In this document: in pieces, positions 43,804 to 52,567 of the stretch
Position numbering within the stretch: position 1 is the stretch's first letter
How the letters are laid out: each line of letters begins with the position of its first letter
Assembly: GCF_040654195.1 (NCBI RefSeq)
Contig: NZ_JBFAHM010000001.1
Location: forward strand, 310,001-374,000
Source: Hamadaea sp013361475
Lineage (GTDB): Bacteria; Actinomycetota; Actinomycetes; Mycobacteriales; Micromonosporaceae
Direction of reading: 5' to 3'
Length of the DNA: 64,000 bases
The notes under the pieces: generated by a model
The model's database searches: none
What the model was told of the DNA's origin: nothing
The model's input: the letters and a program-made list of their open reading frames with translations, nothing else
Translations under genes and position numbers: made by a program

Positions 43804-44736
43804 GTGTCCGGGACGTGGAGACGGGGCTGGGTCATCGCCGCCCTCGCCGTGGTGCTGGCTGCGCTGATGGCCCTGCACGGGTACATCCCGAACGGGGTGC
43901 GCAACCTCGGCAGCCTCCTGGAGACGTTCCTGCCCTGGCTCGGGCTGCCCATCCCGATTCTGGCCGGGCTGGCGATCTACCGGCGCTCGGCACCGGCAGG
44001 CATCGCGGTCCTGCTCCCGATCGTCGTCTGGCTTGCCCTCTTCGGCGAGATCGTCCTCCCGGCCAAGGGCGGCGGCTCGCACGATCTCCGGGTGGTCAGC
44101 AACAACGTCCTGGCCGGGAACGAGGACCCCGCCGCCACCAGTCAGGCGCTCATCGCGGCCGATCCCGACGTCATCGGTCTGCAGGAGATCCCCGCGAGCG
44201 CCGTCTCCGCGTACGAGGAGGCGTTGGGCTCGGCGTATCGGTATCACGTGGTCCGGGGGACCGTCGGGCTCTGGAGCCGCTACCCGATCACCGAGTCGAG
44301 CGCGGTCGACCTGCGACTCGGCTGGGACCGAGCGCTCCGGGCGGTGGTGAGCGCCCCGGCTGGGACGGTCGCCGTCTACGTCGCCCACATGCCGTCGGTC
44401 CGGGTGGACGTCGATCAGGGGTTCACCGCCGACCAGCGCGACGACAGCGCGGAGGCGCTCGGTGAGGCCCTCTCGGCCGAGGAGAACTCCCGAGTGGTCC
44501 TGCTGGCCGATCTGAACGGCAGCGTCTACGACCGGGCGCTCGCCCCGATCACCGCCCAGCTGGACTCCGCTCAGGCCGCGGCGGGCAGCGGCTTCGGGTT
44601 CACCTGGCCGGCCGGCTTCCCCCTGGCCCGCATCGACCACGTCCTCATCCGGGGCGTCGACGTCGCGCACGCCTGGGTGCTGCCCGCCGACGGAAGCGAC
44701 CATCGGCCGGTGGCGGCGGACCTTCGCGTCGCGTGA
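43804..44736 (+). CDS. Membrane-anchored endonuclease/exonuclease/phosphatase-family protein
   Basis: A 310-residue protein with two to three N-terminal helices (about 8-85) and an extracellular EEP domain. Motifs are SNNVLAGN, GLQEIP (metal-binding Glu), LLADLNGS (Asp, Asn) and the C-terminal SDHRPV (Asp-His). These are sphingomyelinase/DNase I-type phosphodiesterases; the substrate may be a lipid, a nucleotide or DNA. The start is GTG 43804, divergent from the glycosylase gene 35 bases away. Confidence 0.9.
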   Translation: MSGTWRRGWVIAALAVVLAALMALHGYIPNGVRNLGSLLETFLPWLGLPIPILAGLAIYRRSAPAGIAVLLPIVVWLALFGEIVLPAKGGGSHDLRVVSNNVLAGNEDPAATSQALIAADPDVIGLQEIPASAVSAYEEALGSAYRYHVVRGTVGLWSRYPITESSAVDLRLGWDRALRAVVSAPAGTVAVYVAHMPSVRVDVDQGFTADQRDDSAEALGEALSAEENSRVVLLADLNGSVYDRALAPITAQLDSAQAAAGSGFGFTWPAGFPLARIDHVLIRGVDVAHAWVLPADGSDHRPVAADLRVA

Positions 44737-44792
44737 GCCCCGCGCCAAGGTGCGTGGGGCTTGGCGCGCGCTCCTTCCGGCGCGGCGGTCTA

Positions 44793-44857
44793 GCGCGTTA
44801 TGCGGGATAAGGCGGCTATTCGGGCTGCGCAAGGGGACGTTATCCCGGATAACGCGC
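44793..44857. repeat. Long imperfect inverted repeat (different family)
   Basis: 18-base arms GCGCGTTATGCGGGATAA and TTATCCCGGATAACGCGC, with one mismatch, flank a 29-base spacer downstream of the EEP gene. Placement resembles the dispersed palindromes but the sequence is unrelated. Confidence 0.8.
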
Positions 44858-44936
44858 CGAGCCCACGCGCCGAGCCCACGCGACCCGTGGGTGCGACCGC
44901 GCCGAGCCGCCGCGACCCGTGGGTGCGACCGCGCCG
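44855..44936. repeat. Nested direct repeats before the GT4 gene
   Basis: A 13-base unit (CGCCGAGCCCACG) is repeated in tandem at about 44855-44880, and a 26-base unit beginning CGCGACCCGTGGGTGCGACC occurs at 44879-44904 and 44911-44936, identical in both copies. It lies 33 bases before the GTG at 44969, so it may overlap the promoter. Confidence 0.8.
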
Positions 44937-44968
44937 TCGACGGAGTCGACCGGGTAGCGTTGCGCACC

Positions 44969-46132
44969 GTGAAGGTCGTCGTCGCCCATAATCGCTACCG
45001 GTCGGACGCGCCGAGCGGCGAGAACATCATGGTCGACCTGGAGTCCGCCCAGCTCGCGGCGGCGGGCGTCGACGTGGTCCCGTTCCAGCGCGAGTCGGAC
45101 GACATCCCCTCGCTGCCGGCCACACAGAAGGCGTTGCTGCCGCTGTCGCCGATCTGGTCGCCATCCTCCACCCGGGCGCTGGCCGACCTGCTGCGCCGCG
45201 AGCGGCCGGACGTCCTGCACCTGCACAACCCGTATCCGCTGCTGTCGCCGGGCGTGGTCCGGACCGCGCACAAGCATGGCGTGCCGGTGGTCCAGACCGT
45301 CCACAACTACCGACAGGTATGCGCACCGGGGCTGTACTTCCGGGATGGTCACGTCTGCACCGACTGCAAGGGCAAGGCGTTCGCCCTCCCGGCGATCCAG
45401 CACAAGTGCTACCGCGGCTCGGCGGCGCAGAGCGCGATCATGGCCACGACGCTGGCCGTGCACCGGGGCACCTGGCACTCGGTGGACCGCTACATCGCCT
45501 TGACCGAGAGCATCGCCGCCCACCTGCGGGACTACGGCATCCCGCCCGAGCGGATCGCGATCAAGCCGAACGCGGTCGAGGATCCCGGCCCGCCGGCCCC
45601 GGTGGGGGAAGGCGTCCTGTTCGCCGGGCGGCTGTCGCCGGAGAAGGGCCTGGGCATCCTCCTCGACGCCTGGCGCCGGACCGAACCGGGAACGCTGGGC
45701 ACGCTGCGGATCGCCGGAGACGGCGACCTGCGGCCGTTGGCGGAGGCCGCCGCCGCTGAACGGCCGGACGTGGAATACCTCGGACCGCGCGACCGGGCGG
45801 GCGTACGCGACCTGATGCGCGCCTCCGCGCTCGTGACCGTGCCGTCCACCTGGTTCGAGCCGCTCTCGACGGTGATCATCGAGGCGCTCGCCAACGGACG
45901 GCCCGTCCTCGGGACCGCCCTGGGCGGCAGCCCGTACCTCATCGACTCGGCGGGGTGGGTGGTCGCGCCGACCGCCAACGCGCTCGCCGGAGTGCTGCCG
46001 CTCGCCGTCAAGGAAGCGGGTTCGCTGGCGCAGAGCGCGCGGGAGCGTTACCTGGCCAACTTCCATCCCGACGTGGTGACAAGTCGCCTCATCGAGATCT
46101 ACTCGTCCGTCGTCGGATCCCGCCGCGCCTAG
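44969..46132 (+). CDS. GT4-family glycosyltransferase
   Basis: A 387-residue GT-B enzyme. N-terminal motifs VVVAHNRYRSDAPSGEN and HLHNPYPLLSPG, a cysteine-rich insert (CAPGLYFRDGHVCTDCKGK and HKCYRG), and the C-terminal nucleotide-sugar site FAGRLSPEKGLGILLDAW plus PSTWFEPLSTVIIEALANG are all visible. It probably adds a sugar to a surface polymer or lipid. GTG 44969 is chosen because it opens the Rossmann fold; the frame is open upstream only through repeats. Confidence 0.93.
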   Translation: MKVVVAHNRYRSDAPSGENIMVDLESAQLAAAGVDVVPFQRESDDIPSLPATQKALLPLSPIWSPSSTRALADLLRRERPDVLHLHNPYPLLSPGVVRTAHKHGVPVVQTVHNYRQVCAPGLYFRDGHVCTDCKGKAFALPAIQHKCYRGSAAQSAIMATTLAVHRGTWHSVDRYIALTESIAAHLRDYGIPPERIAIKPNAVEDPGPPAPVGEGVLFAGRLSPEKGLGILLDAWRRTEPGTLGTLRIAGDGDLRPLAEAAAAERPDVEYLGPRDRAGVRDLMRASALVTVPSTWFEPLSTVIIEALANGRPVLGTALGGSPYLIDSAGWVVAPTANALAGVLPLAVKEAGSLAQSARERYLANFHPDVVTSRLIEIYSSVVGSRRA

Positions 46133-46147
46133 CCGGCCCGGCCGGCT
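46131..46147. terminator. GC palindrome between convergent genes
   Basis: AGCCGGCCCGGCCGGCT overlaps the GT4 stop; a second CCGGC-rich stem follows. It is a likely shared terminator. Confidence 0.5.
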
Positions 46148-46161
46148 CAACTCGGCCGGCT

Positions 46162-46839
46162 TCAGCTCGGCTGGTACGCCTTTCGCGCGGTGAAGGCGAT
46201 GCTGGCCAGCAGGAACCCGCCGTTGACGACGGTGAAGGCGACCGCGTACCAGACGGCCCAGTCGGGCTGGATCGCCAGGACGAGCCCGGCGAGGAGGAAG
46301 ACCACTCCGGGATCGCGTACCAGCTTGACCACCCGGACGGGCAGTGACCGCGAGGGCATCATCGACGCCGCGTTCGGGCCGGACTGCAGCACGCTCGTGA
46401 TGAGGTTGACCATCCACGTCCCGGCGAACATCGTCAGCAGCCAGACCGGCGCGTCCGAGCGGGCCGCGGCGACCGCCGAGATCGCCGTTACCAGAGCGAT
46501 CTGCGACGCCACGTCACAGAGGATGTCGATGCGGGCGCCGGCCGCGGAGCCCTGGCCGGTGACCCGGGCGAGTTGGCCGTCCGAGCAGTCCAGGACATAC
46601 GCCACCTGCCAGCCGACGAGAGCCAGGACGCCGATCCAGCCGGCCCAGGAGTCCGCGCGGAGTACCACGACGACGGAGACGGCCAGCCCGACGACGAGGT
46701 TGGCCAGCGTCAACGTCGTCGGCCGGACGCCCGTCCGCGACGCGGCGTACGCGATCGCCGCGCCGAGCCGTTGGCTGAAGGCCTCCGAGAACAGTCCGCC
46801 ACCGCGGTTGACCTGGTAGAAGTCACGGACGGACGGCAT
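46162..46839 (-). CDS. CDP-alcohol phosphatidyltransferase
   Basis: A 225-residue membrane enzyme with the complete signature DGx2ARx8Gx3Dx3D: D87, G88, A91, R92, G101, D105, D109. It swaps CMP for an alcohol acceptor, making a phosphodiester lipid or polyol phosphate. About six helices are predicted. Its start overlaps the dehydrogenase gene by 17 bases, and the nucleotidyltransferase gene is just upstream, so the three should make and use one CDP-activated alcohol. Confidence 0.94.
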   Translation of the reverse strand: MPSVRDFYQVNRGGGLFSEAFSQRLGAAIAYAASRTGVRPTTLTLANLVVGLAVSVVVVLRADSWAGWIGVLALVGWQVAYVLDCSDGQLARVTGQGSAAGARIDILCDVASQIALVTAISAVAAARSDAPVWLLTMFAGTWMVNLITSVLQSGPNAASMMPSRSLPVRVVKLVRDPGVVFLLAGLVLAIQPDWAVWYAVAFTVVNGGFLLASIAFTARKAYQPS

Positions 46840-47893
46840 CGACGTAGTCCTCCACCAGGGTGCGCAGCTTGGCCGGCGACATCGTAGCGCCGACGCCGAG
46901 GTGTTCCAGGATCGTGTAGCGCTCGGGCCGGGTCTTGGGGGCGAACTCGACGACCTCGACGAAGTCGTCCAGGGACAGCCCGAGGTCGGCCGGGAGCCGG
47001 GGCAGTCCGTGCCGGGCGAGCACTGCCGACATCTGCCGGAAGCGGGGCTGATCCCCGCGCAGGAAGGTGCAGAAGAGGCCGCCCAAGCCGACCTGCTCCC
47101 CGTGGCTGCCGTGGCCCGGCTTCAGGATGTTCATCGAATGCGAGATCTCGTGGCAGCCGCCGCTGGCCGGGCGGGAGGTGCCGGCGACCGCCATGGACAA
47201 CCCGGCCATGATGAGGCCCTCGGCCAGGGTGATCAGGTATCCGTCGTCCGAGATCGAGCCGGGGTGGTTGATGAGCGCCTCGGCGCTGGACCGGGCCATG
47301 GCCACGGCGAGGCCGTCGACGGGTTCGCCGGTTTCGCGGGCGGAGAGCTCCCAGTCGGCGACCGCGCTGATCTTGCAGAGCACGTCCCCGATGCCGGCCT
47401 TGGTCTGACTGTCCGGTCCCGACTCCACGAAGTCCAGATCGACGAAGACCGCCAGCGGAATGTGCACGCCGTAGGACGGCCGCGCCCCGTCGTGGTCGAG
47501 AGTGGCGGTGGGGGAGGCGATCCCGTCGTTGGCCAGGCTCGTCGCGACGGTCACCATCGGCAGGCCGTAGCGGCTGGCGGCGTACTTGGTGGTGTCGACG
47601 GTCTTGCCGCCGCCGATGCCCACCACCGCGTCCACGCTCATGGTGCGCAGCTGCGTACCGAGCTCCAGGGCGGACTCCAGAGTCCCGCCGGTGACGTGCA
47701 GGATCTGCGCCTTCTTCAGGGTCGGCGCGATCAGCTCGGCGATCTTCTCGCCCTGCCCTGGGCCGACGACGATGGCGACCTCCCCGTTGGCCGACACCCG
47801 GCCGTCGGCGAGCAGCTTGCCCAGGCTGGCCACGGCGCCCCGGCGGACGTCGATGGTCAGCGGCGCCTGGACCGAGCGGGTCAGTAGCGGCAT
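46823..47893 (-). CDS. Iron-containing dehydrogenase, glycerol-1-phosphate dehydrogenase (EgsA/AraM)-like
   Basis: A 356-residue member of the dehydroquinate-synthase/iron-alcohol-dehydrogenase fold. The NAD site is VGIGGGKTVDTTKYAA (about 92-107); the metal-site region includes SGGCHEISHSMN and GHGSHGEQVG, as in G1P dehydrogenases that reduce dihydroxyacetone phosphate. ATG 47893 is taken as the start (13-base overlap with the upstream gene); the frame is open farther only as a shadow. Substrate assignment to G1P rather than another polyol phosphate is an inference. Confidence 0.88.
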   Translation of the reverse strand: MPLLTRSVQAPLTIDVRRGAVASLGKLLADGRVSANGEVAIVVGPGQGEKIAELIAPTLKKAQILHVTGGTLESALELGTQLRTMSVDAVVGIGGGKTVDTTKYAASRYGLPMVTVATSLANDGIASPTATLDHDGARPSYGVHIPLAVFVDLDFVESGPDSQTKAGIGDVLCKISAVADWELSARETGEPVDGLAVAMARSSAEALINHPGSISDDGYLITLAEGLIMAGLSMAVAGTSRPASGGCHEISHSMNILKPGHGSHGEQVGLGGLFCTFLRGDQPRFRQMSAVLARHGLPRLPADLGLSLDDFVEVVEFAPKTRPERYTILEHLGVGATMSPAKLRTLVEDYVDAVRP

Positions 47894-48612
47894 GCGATCT
47901 CCCGGGCGCGGGCGAGGTCGTCGTGGTTGTCCACCTCGACCCACTCCACCCGGCCGATCGGGGCGCCGGTGATCAGGCCGCCGCGGTTCGCGTACTCCTG
48001 GTAGCCGTCCTCGTAGTAGAGGTTGGGGTCGCGCTCCCAGGTCGTCTGGAGCGCGTCGGCAAGGTCGGCCGCGACCTCCGGCTGGATGCGGGTGAGCCCG
48101 ATGTACTCCCCGTGCGCGGTCGCCGGGTCCATGAGCTTCGTGATGCGATCGAGGCGGCCGTCCGGTGCGAAGATCACCTTCATCTCCTCGTCGGCCAGCT
48201 TCTTCTGGTCGTCGATCGCCAGGGTGATGCCGTTGGCCGGCGCGGCCAGCAGGGTCCGCTCCACGCTCTGCGGGTGGACGGTGTCCCCGTTGACCAGCAG
48301 CGCGCCCTGGGCGAAGTGCTCGCGCGCCAGCCACAGCGAGTACGCGTTGTTCCACTCCTCGGCCTTGTCGTTGTGGACGAGGGTGAGCGTGATCCCGTAC
48401 TTCTCCTCCAGCGCCGCCTGGCGGGAGACCACGGCCTCGGCCCGGTAGCCGATGACGGCGGTGATCTCAGTGAGGCCGACGGCGGCCAGGTTGGCCAGCG
48501 CAATGTCGAAGATCGTGGTCTCGCCGTCGACCGGCACCAGTGTCTTGGGCACCGTGTCGGTGTAAGGGCGCAGACGCCGCCCGGCGCCGGCGGCCAGAAC
48601 GAGACCGATCAT
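47881..48612 (-). CDS. Nucleotidyltransferase (CTP-dependent phospho-alcohol cytidylyltransferase-like)
   Basis: A 243-residue NTP-transferase with the start MIGLVLAAGAGRRLRPYT, PKTLVPVDG, LLVNGDTVH (metal-binding Asp) and EWVEVDNHDDLARA at the end. The WNN(A/I)YSL-type segment and VEVD end resemble LicC/phosphocholine and inositol-phosphate cytidylyltransferases rather than hexose enzymes. With the next two genes it probably activates a phospho-alcohol as CDP-alcohol. It is the first gene of the leftward trio. Confidence 0.87.
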   Translation of the reverse strand: MIGLVLAAGAGRRLRPYTDTVPKTLVPVDGETTIFDIALANLAAVGLTEITAVIGYRAEAVVSRQAALEEKYGITLTLVHNDKAEEWNNAYSLWLAREHFAQGALLVNGDTVHPQSVERTLLAAPANGITLAIDDQKKLADEEMKVIFAPDGRLDRITKLMDPATAHGEYIGLTRIQPEVAADLADALQTTWERDPNLYYEDGYQEYANRGGLITGAPIGRVEWVEVDNHDDLARAREIACRY

Positions 48613-48835
48613 GGGAGAACCTCCTGCTGGATGCGGGGTCCGGGGGTCGGCCCCGGGTGCAGCCCGACCAGCTTAGTGGAAGTCCGTACAAGCGGAGTTC
48701 ACCCGCCGGTCACCCGCTTCACCCCGCCCGGGTGACCCGACGACATATGTCAAGTCTTGAGTGTTGGCCGCATCGCGGCGAGGATGTCCATACGGTTCGT
48801 TTCAGTGAGGTGACGACCGAAGGGCGGCGTTGATG

Positions 48836-49234
48836 ATGTTTGTCCGAGACGCGATGACAAAGCCGATTCTCGTGGTCGGCCCGGAACACACCCTCCGCCA
48901 GGCCGCGCAGCTCATGGCGGCGCGCCGGGTGGGGTCGGCGATCGTCATGGACCCGGACGGCGCCGGGGTCGGCATCCTGACCGAACGAGACCTCCTCTAC
49001 GCCATCGGCGCCGGCAAAGATCCGGACGTCGAGGTGACTAACGGGCATATCACCTGGGAAGTCGTCTACGCCCGGCCGGACTGGTCGCTGGAGGAGGCCG
49101 CGATGGCGATGTCCCGCGGCGGCTTCCGGCACCTGGTCGTGCTGGACGAGGACGAGGTCCTGGGCATCATCTCCGTGCGCGACATCATGCGGGTCTGGGC
49201 ACAGCGACGGGCCGAGGCGGCGGCGTCGGTCTGA
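48836..49234 (+). CDS. Tandem CBS-domain protein
   Basis: A 132-residue stand-alone CBS pair: MFVRDAMTKPILVVGPEHTL starts the first repeat, and GVGILTERDLLYAI and VLGIISVRDIMRVW close the two repeats. Such proteins bind adenine nucleotides and regulate partners. ATG 48836, 48833 and TTG 48830 are consecutive in frame; 48836 or 48833 is likely used. Confidence 0.92.
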   Translation: MFVRDAMTKPILVVGPEHTLRQAAQLMAARRVGSAIVMDPDGAGVGILTERDLLYAIGAGKDPDVEVTNGHITWEVVYARPDWSLEEAAMAMSRGGFRHLVVLDEDEVLGIISVRDIMRVWAQRRAEAAASV

Positions 49235-49308
49235 CCGGGCCGCTCACCATTCGGGAGCCCGGTAAGTCGCGCGCGTCCGCGGCCTGGCCATCGGTACGCT
49301 GAGCAGCT

Positions 49309-50403
49309 ATGTCCCCTGCGCAGCTCATCTCGTTCGCCCGTGGTGCCCCGTCGCTCGACATCGTCGACATCGACGGGCTGAAGGCCGCGGCCGTCCGTGC
49401 GTTCGACGCGGACCCGGCCGGGGTGACCGCCTACGGCAACAGCCTCGGTTACCAGCCGCTCCGGGAGTGGATCGCGGCCAAGCACGGCGTACCCGCCGAC
49501 CAGGTGATGGTCACCAACGGCTCGTTGCAGGCCGATGCCTTCCTCTTCGAGCACCTGGTCAAGCCGGGCGACCACGTGATCGTGGAGAAGCCGACCTACG
49601 ACCGGACCCTGCTCAACCTCCGTAACCGGGGCGCCGTCGTCCACCAGGTGACGCTCGAGCCCGACGGCATCTCGGTGACCGAGCTGCGCGGGCTGCTCGA
49701 GGCGGGCGTACGCCCGAAGCTCGCGCACATCATCCCGAACTACCAGAACCCGGCCGGGGTGACTCTGTCCGAGGAGAAGCGGCACGCACTGGTGGCGCTG
49801 GCCCGGGAGTTCGACTTCGTGATCTTCGAAGACGACCCGTACGCCGACATCCGTTTCCGGGGCGACGCGCTGCCGCAGATGATCTCCCTCGACACCGATG
49901 GCGTCGTCGTCCACGCGTGCTCGTTCACCAAGACGGTCTGCCCGGGTGTCCGGGTCGGCTACCTGATCGGGCCGGGCCGGATCATCGACGGGATCGCCAA
50001 GACGGCGACCAACACCTACATCTCCGCCGGTCAGGTCGCGCAGGGCATCGTGCACCAGTTCTGCGTCTCCGGCGACATCGACCGGTCGATCGCGAAGGTG
50101 AGCGAGGCGCTCGGCGAGCGGGCCAAGGTGCTGGGCGAATCGCTGCGCGCCCGGATCCCGGGGGTGCGCTTCACCGAGCCCGACGGCGGCTACTTCCTCT
50201 GGATCGAACTTCCGGAGGACGTGCACGTCGACAAGCTCCTGCCGGAGGCGGCCACTCGCGGCGTCGCCGTCGTCAAGGGTTCCGACTTCCTCCTGGAGGG
50301 CGGCGAGCACGCGCTTCGGCTCGCCTTCTCGGCGGTCACCGTGGACGAGATCGACGAAGGCGTACGCCGGCTGGCCGAGGCGATCGAAGCCGTCCGCGGC
50401 TGA
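49309..50403 (+). CDS. PLP-dependent aminotransferase (class I/II, LysN/MocR-like)
   Basis: A 364-residue fold-type I enzyme. Cofactor lysine is K208 (CSFTKTVCPGVRVGY); NPAGVTLSEEKR, FEDDPYADIRF and the late EPDGGYFLWIEL are typical of 2-aminoadipate/valine-pyruvate-like transaminases. There is no N-terminal GntR domain. Substrate is not determined. Confidence 0.93.
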   Translation: MSPAQLISFARGAPSLDIVDIDGLKAAAVRAFDADPAGVTAYGNSLGYQPLREWIAAKHGVPADQVMVTNGSLQADAFLFEHLVKPGDHVIVEKPTYDRTLLNLRNRGAVVHQVTLEPDGISVTELRGLLEAGVRPKLAHIIPNYQNPAGVTLSEEKRHALVALAREFDFVIFEDDPYADIRFRGDALPQMISLDTDGVVVHACSFTKTVCPGVRVGYLIGPGRIIDGIAKTATNTYISAGQVAQGIVHQFCVSGDIDRSIAKVSEALGERAKVLGESLRARIPGVRFTEPDGGYFLWIELPEDVHVDKLLPEAATRGVAVVKGSDFLLEGGEHALRLAFSAVTVDEIDEGVRRLAEAIEAVRG

Positions 50404-50458
50404 ACCGTCGCCCGAAGCTCAGCACCAGCTCCTGATCGGATAACCGACCGATAACAAG

Positions 50459-50489
50459 GCGGCGTCCCGGCCTTCCGCCGGGGCGCCGC
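50459..50489 (+). terminator. Terminator after the aminotransferase gene
   Basis: GCGGCGTCCCGG and CCGGGGCGCCGC form a 12-bp stem with one G-T pair around a CCTTCCG loop, 56 bases after the stop. Confidence 0.7.
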
Positions 50490-50643
50490 TCGGTTCAGAA
50501 TGCTGCCGAGCCTCATTCCCCCGAGCGCGCCGGGCGGGCCGCCTGCCCCCACCCCCCGAACGCGGACGGTCCGCCCGGCGCCCTCGGCCTTCTCAGTGCG
50601 CGTAGCCTTGTTGGCCGTACGAACGGCTTTGGGAGGAGGCGTC

Positions 50644-51759
50644 ATGGCGGATCGGATCGGCAACGGCGAACCCAAGGGATTGCGGGCCTGGACGGCTCCG
50701 GTCCGGGCGGTCACCCGGATGTGGGGTGGCACGTTCGACGAAAGCCTGCCGGAGGAGCCCGGCCGCAGCGGCATTGTGGACTGTGCGGTCTACGTCGACG
50801 GCGTACGCCGTCCGGGTGAGATCGACTATCGCAGCGCGCTGGAGGCGGCGCGGGCCGAACCGACCGCCTTCGTCTGGCTCGGCCTCAACGCTCCGCGTCC
50901 GGAGGAGATGACCGGCATCGCCGAAGCGTTCGGGCTGCATGAGCTGGCCGTCGACGATGTGATCAACGCGGGGCAGCGACCGAAGCTGGAGCGCTATGAG
51001 GACTTCACCTTCCTCGTGCTGCGCTCCGCCCGCTACATCCCGCACGAGACGCTCAGCGAGCATGCCGAGGTGATCGAGACCGGTCAGGTCATGCTGCTCA
51101 TCGGCGACCACTTCGTGATCACGGTCCGGCACGGCGAGGCGTGCACCCTCCGGGGCGTACGCAAGGAGCTGGAGACCCGGCCGGAACTGTTGCGTCTCGG
51201 GCCCTGGGCCGTCGCGTACGCCGTCACCGACCATGTCGTCGACCTCTACGTCGACGCCTCCGAGCGGCTCGAGGACGATCTGGACGAGGTCGAGGAGAAG
51301 GTCTTCTCCCGCGAGGGCACCGCCCAGGTGCAGCAGATCTATCAGCTGAAGCGGGAGATGGTGGAGTTCAAGCGGGCCGTCCTGCCGCTGCAGCGCCCGA
51401 TCATGTCGCTGGTCGGCGACTCGTCCGAAGTGGGCAAGGAGCTGCGGCGTTACTTCCGGGACGTGCAGGACCACCTGACTCGGACGGTCGAGCAGATCGC
51501 GGGGTTCGACGACCTGCTGAACTCGATCCTCCAGGCGCGACTGGCTCAGGTCTCGGTCGAGCAGAACAACGACATGCGCAAGATCGCGTCGTGGGCCGGT
51601 ATCGCGGCGTTCTGGACGGCGGTCGCCGGGATCTACGGCATGAACTTCGACAAGATGCCGGAACTGCACTGGCAGTACGGCTATCCCATCATCTTCGCCG
51701 TGATGGTCGGCGGCTCCCTGCTGCTCTTCCGGTTGTTCCGCCGCTCCGGCTGGCTCTGA
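50644..51759 (+). CDS. corA: CorA-family magnesium/cobalt channel
   Basis: A 371-residue pentameric channel subunit. The long helical cytoplasmic region is followed by two C-terminal helices with the selectivity motif GMN (G332-N334, YGMNF) between them and a basic tail. ATG 50644 has GGGAGGAGG upstream; the frame is open earlier but without a ribosome site. Confidence 0.95.
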   Translation: MADRIGNGEPKGLRAWTAPVRAVTRMWGGTFDESLPEEPGRSGIVDCAVYVDGVRRPGEIDYRSALEAARAEPTAFVWLGLNAPRPEEMTGIAEAFGLHELAVDDVINAGQRPKLERYEDFTFLVLRSARYIPHETLSEHAEVIETGQVMLLIGDHFVITVRHGEACTLRGVRKELETRPELLRLGPWAVAYAVTDHVVDLYVDASERLEDDLDEVEEKVFSREGTAQVQQIYQLKREMVEFKRAVLPLQRPIMSLVGDSSEVGKELRRYFRDVQDHLTRTVEQIAGFDDLLNSILQARLAQVSVEQNNDMRKIASWAGIAAFWTAVAGIYGMNFDKMPELHWQYGYPIIFAVMVGGSLLLFRLFRRSGWL

Positions 51760-51773
51760 TCGCTCTCCTGAAA

Positions 51774-51837
51774 GCGCTGGATCAGGGTTCGGGTCGAATC
51801 TTGCTCCAAGATCCGACCGAGAACCCTGATCCAGCGC
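51774..51837. repeat. Dispersed long palindrome, copy 4
   Basis: Arms of about 30 bases (starting GCGCTGGATCAGGGTTCGGG) around a CTC loop, with a few mismatches or a one-base slip in the stem. It fills the gap between the convergent corA and cyclophilin genes. Confidence 0.92.
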
Positions 51838-51855
51838 GGAAAAGGGGCCGAGCGC

Positions 51856-52377
51856 TCAGCGCTCGATGTCGACCTTCTCGATCACGATCGGCGTGGTGGG
51901 CCGGTCGGACCGGTCCGTCGCCGTCGTGGCGATCGCCATGACGACCTGCTCGGACGCCTCGTCGGCGACCTTGCCGAAGATGGTGTGCTTGAAGTTCAGC
52001 CACGGGGTCGCGCCGACGGTGATGAAGAACTGCGAGCCGTTGGTCTTCGGCCCCGCGTTCGCCATGGCCAGCAGGTACGGCTTGTCGAACTGCAGCTCCG
52101 GGTGGAACTCGTCCTCGAAGGTGTAGCCGGGGCCGCCACGGCCGGTGCCGGTCGGGTCGCCGGTCTGGATCATGAAGCCCTCGATCACCCGGTGGAACGG
52201 CGTGCCCTCGTAGTAGGGGCCGTTGCCGGCCTGGCCGGTGCGCGGGTCGGTGTATTCCCGGGTGCCCTCGGCCAGCTCCACGAAGTTGCGGACGGTCTTC
52301 GGGGCGTGGTTGCCGTAAAGCTCCAGGCGGATCGGCCCGAGGCTGGTGTGCAGGATTGCGTAGCGGGCGTCAGCCAC
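51856..52377 (-). CDS. Peptidyl-prolyl cis-trans isomerase (cyclophilin type)
   Basis: A 173-residue cytosolic cyclophilin: FHRVIEGFMIQTGDPTGTGRG, FEDEF, LLAMANAGPKTNGSQFFIT (split here for brevity) and the WLNFKHTIFGKV loop are present. It accelerates prolyl isomerisation during folding. The start is GTG 52377. There is no signal sequence. Confidence 0.96.
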   Translation of the reverse strand: MADARYAILHTSLGPIRLELYGNHAPKTVRNFVELAEGTREYTDPRTGQAGNGPYYEGTPFHRVIEGFMIQTGDPTGTGRGGPGYTFEDEFHPELQFDKPYLLAMANAGPKTNGSQFFITVGATPWLNFKHTIFGKVADEASEQVVMAIATTATDRSDRPTTPIVIEKVDIER

Positions 52378-52567
52378 GTGCTTGCTCCCGTCATCTGGCT
52401 CGCCGTCCGGCGCACCGGGCGGTGCGAGGACACGGCGAGGCGTTCATTGCCGCCCCCGATCCTCCCACTTCGTCCAGAGGTGGGGACGGGCGGATCGCGC
52501 GTTCCGGTGGTGCGACCTGCTCGGAAGGGGCACGATATTTGCGGGGACACCATTGGAGGTGGGGGTT

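Noticed and set aside
44855..44936. Origin or plasmid iteron cluster
   Set aside because: Only two 26-base copies and two 13-base copies are present, with no replication gene nearby.
44750..44968. N-terminal extension of the GT4 glycosyltransferase
   Set aside because: The extension is translated from inverted and direct repeats and precedes a normal GT-B start at GTG 44969.
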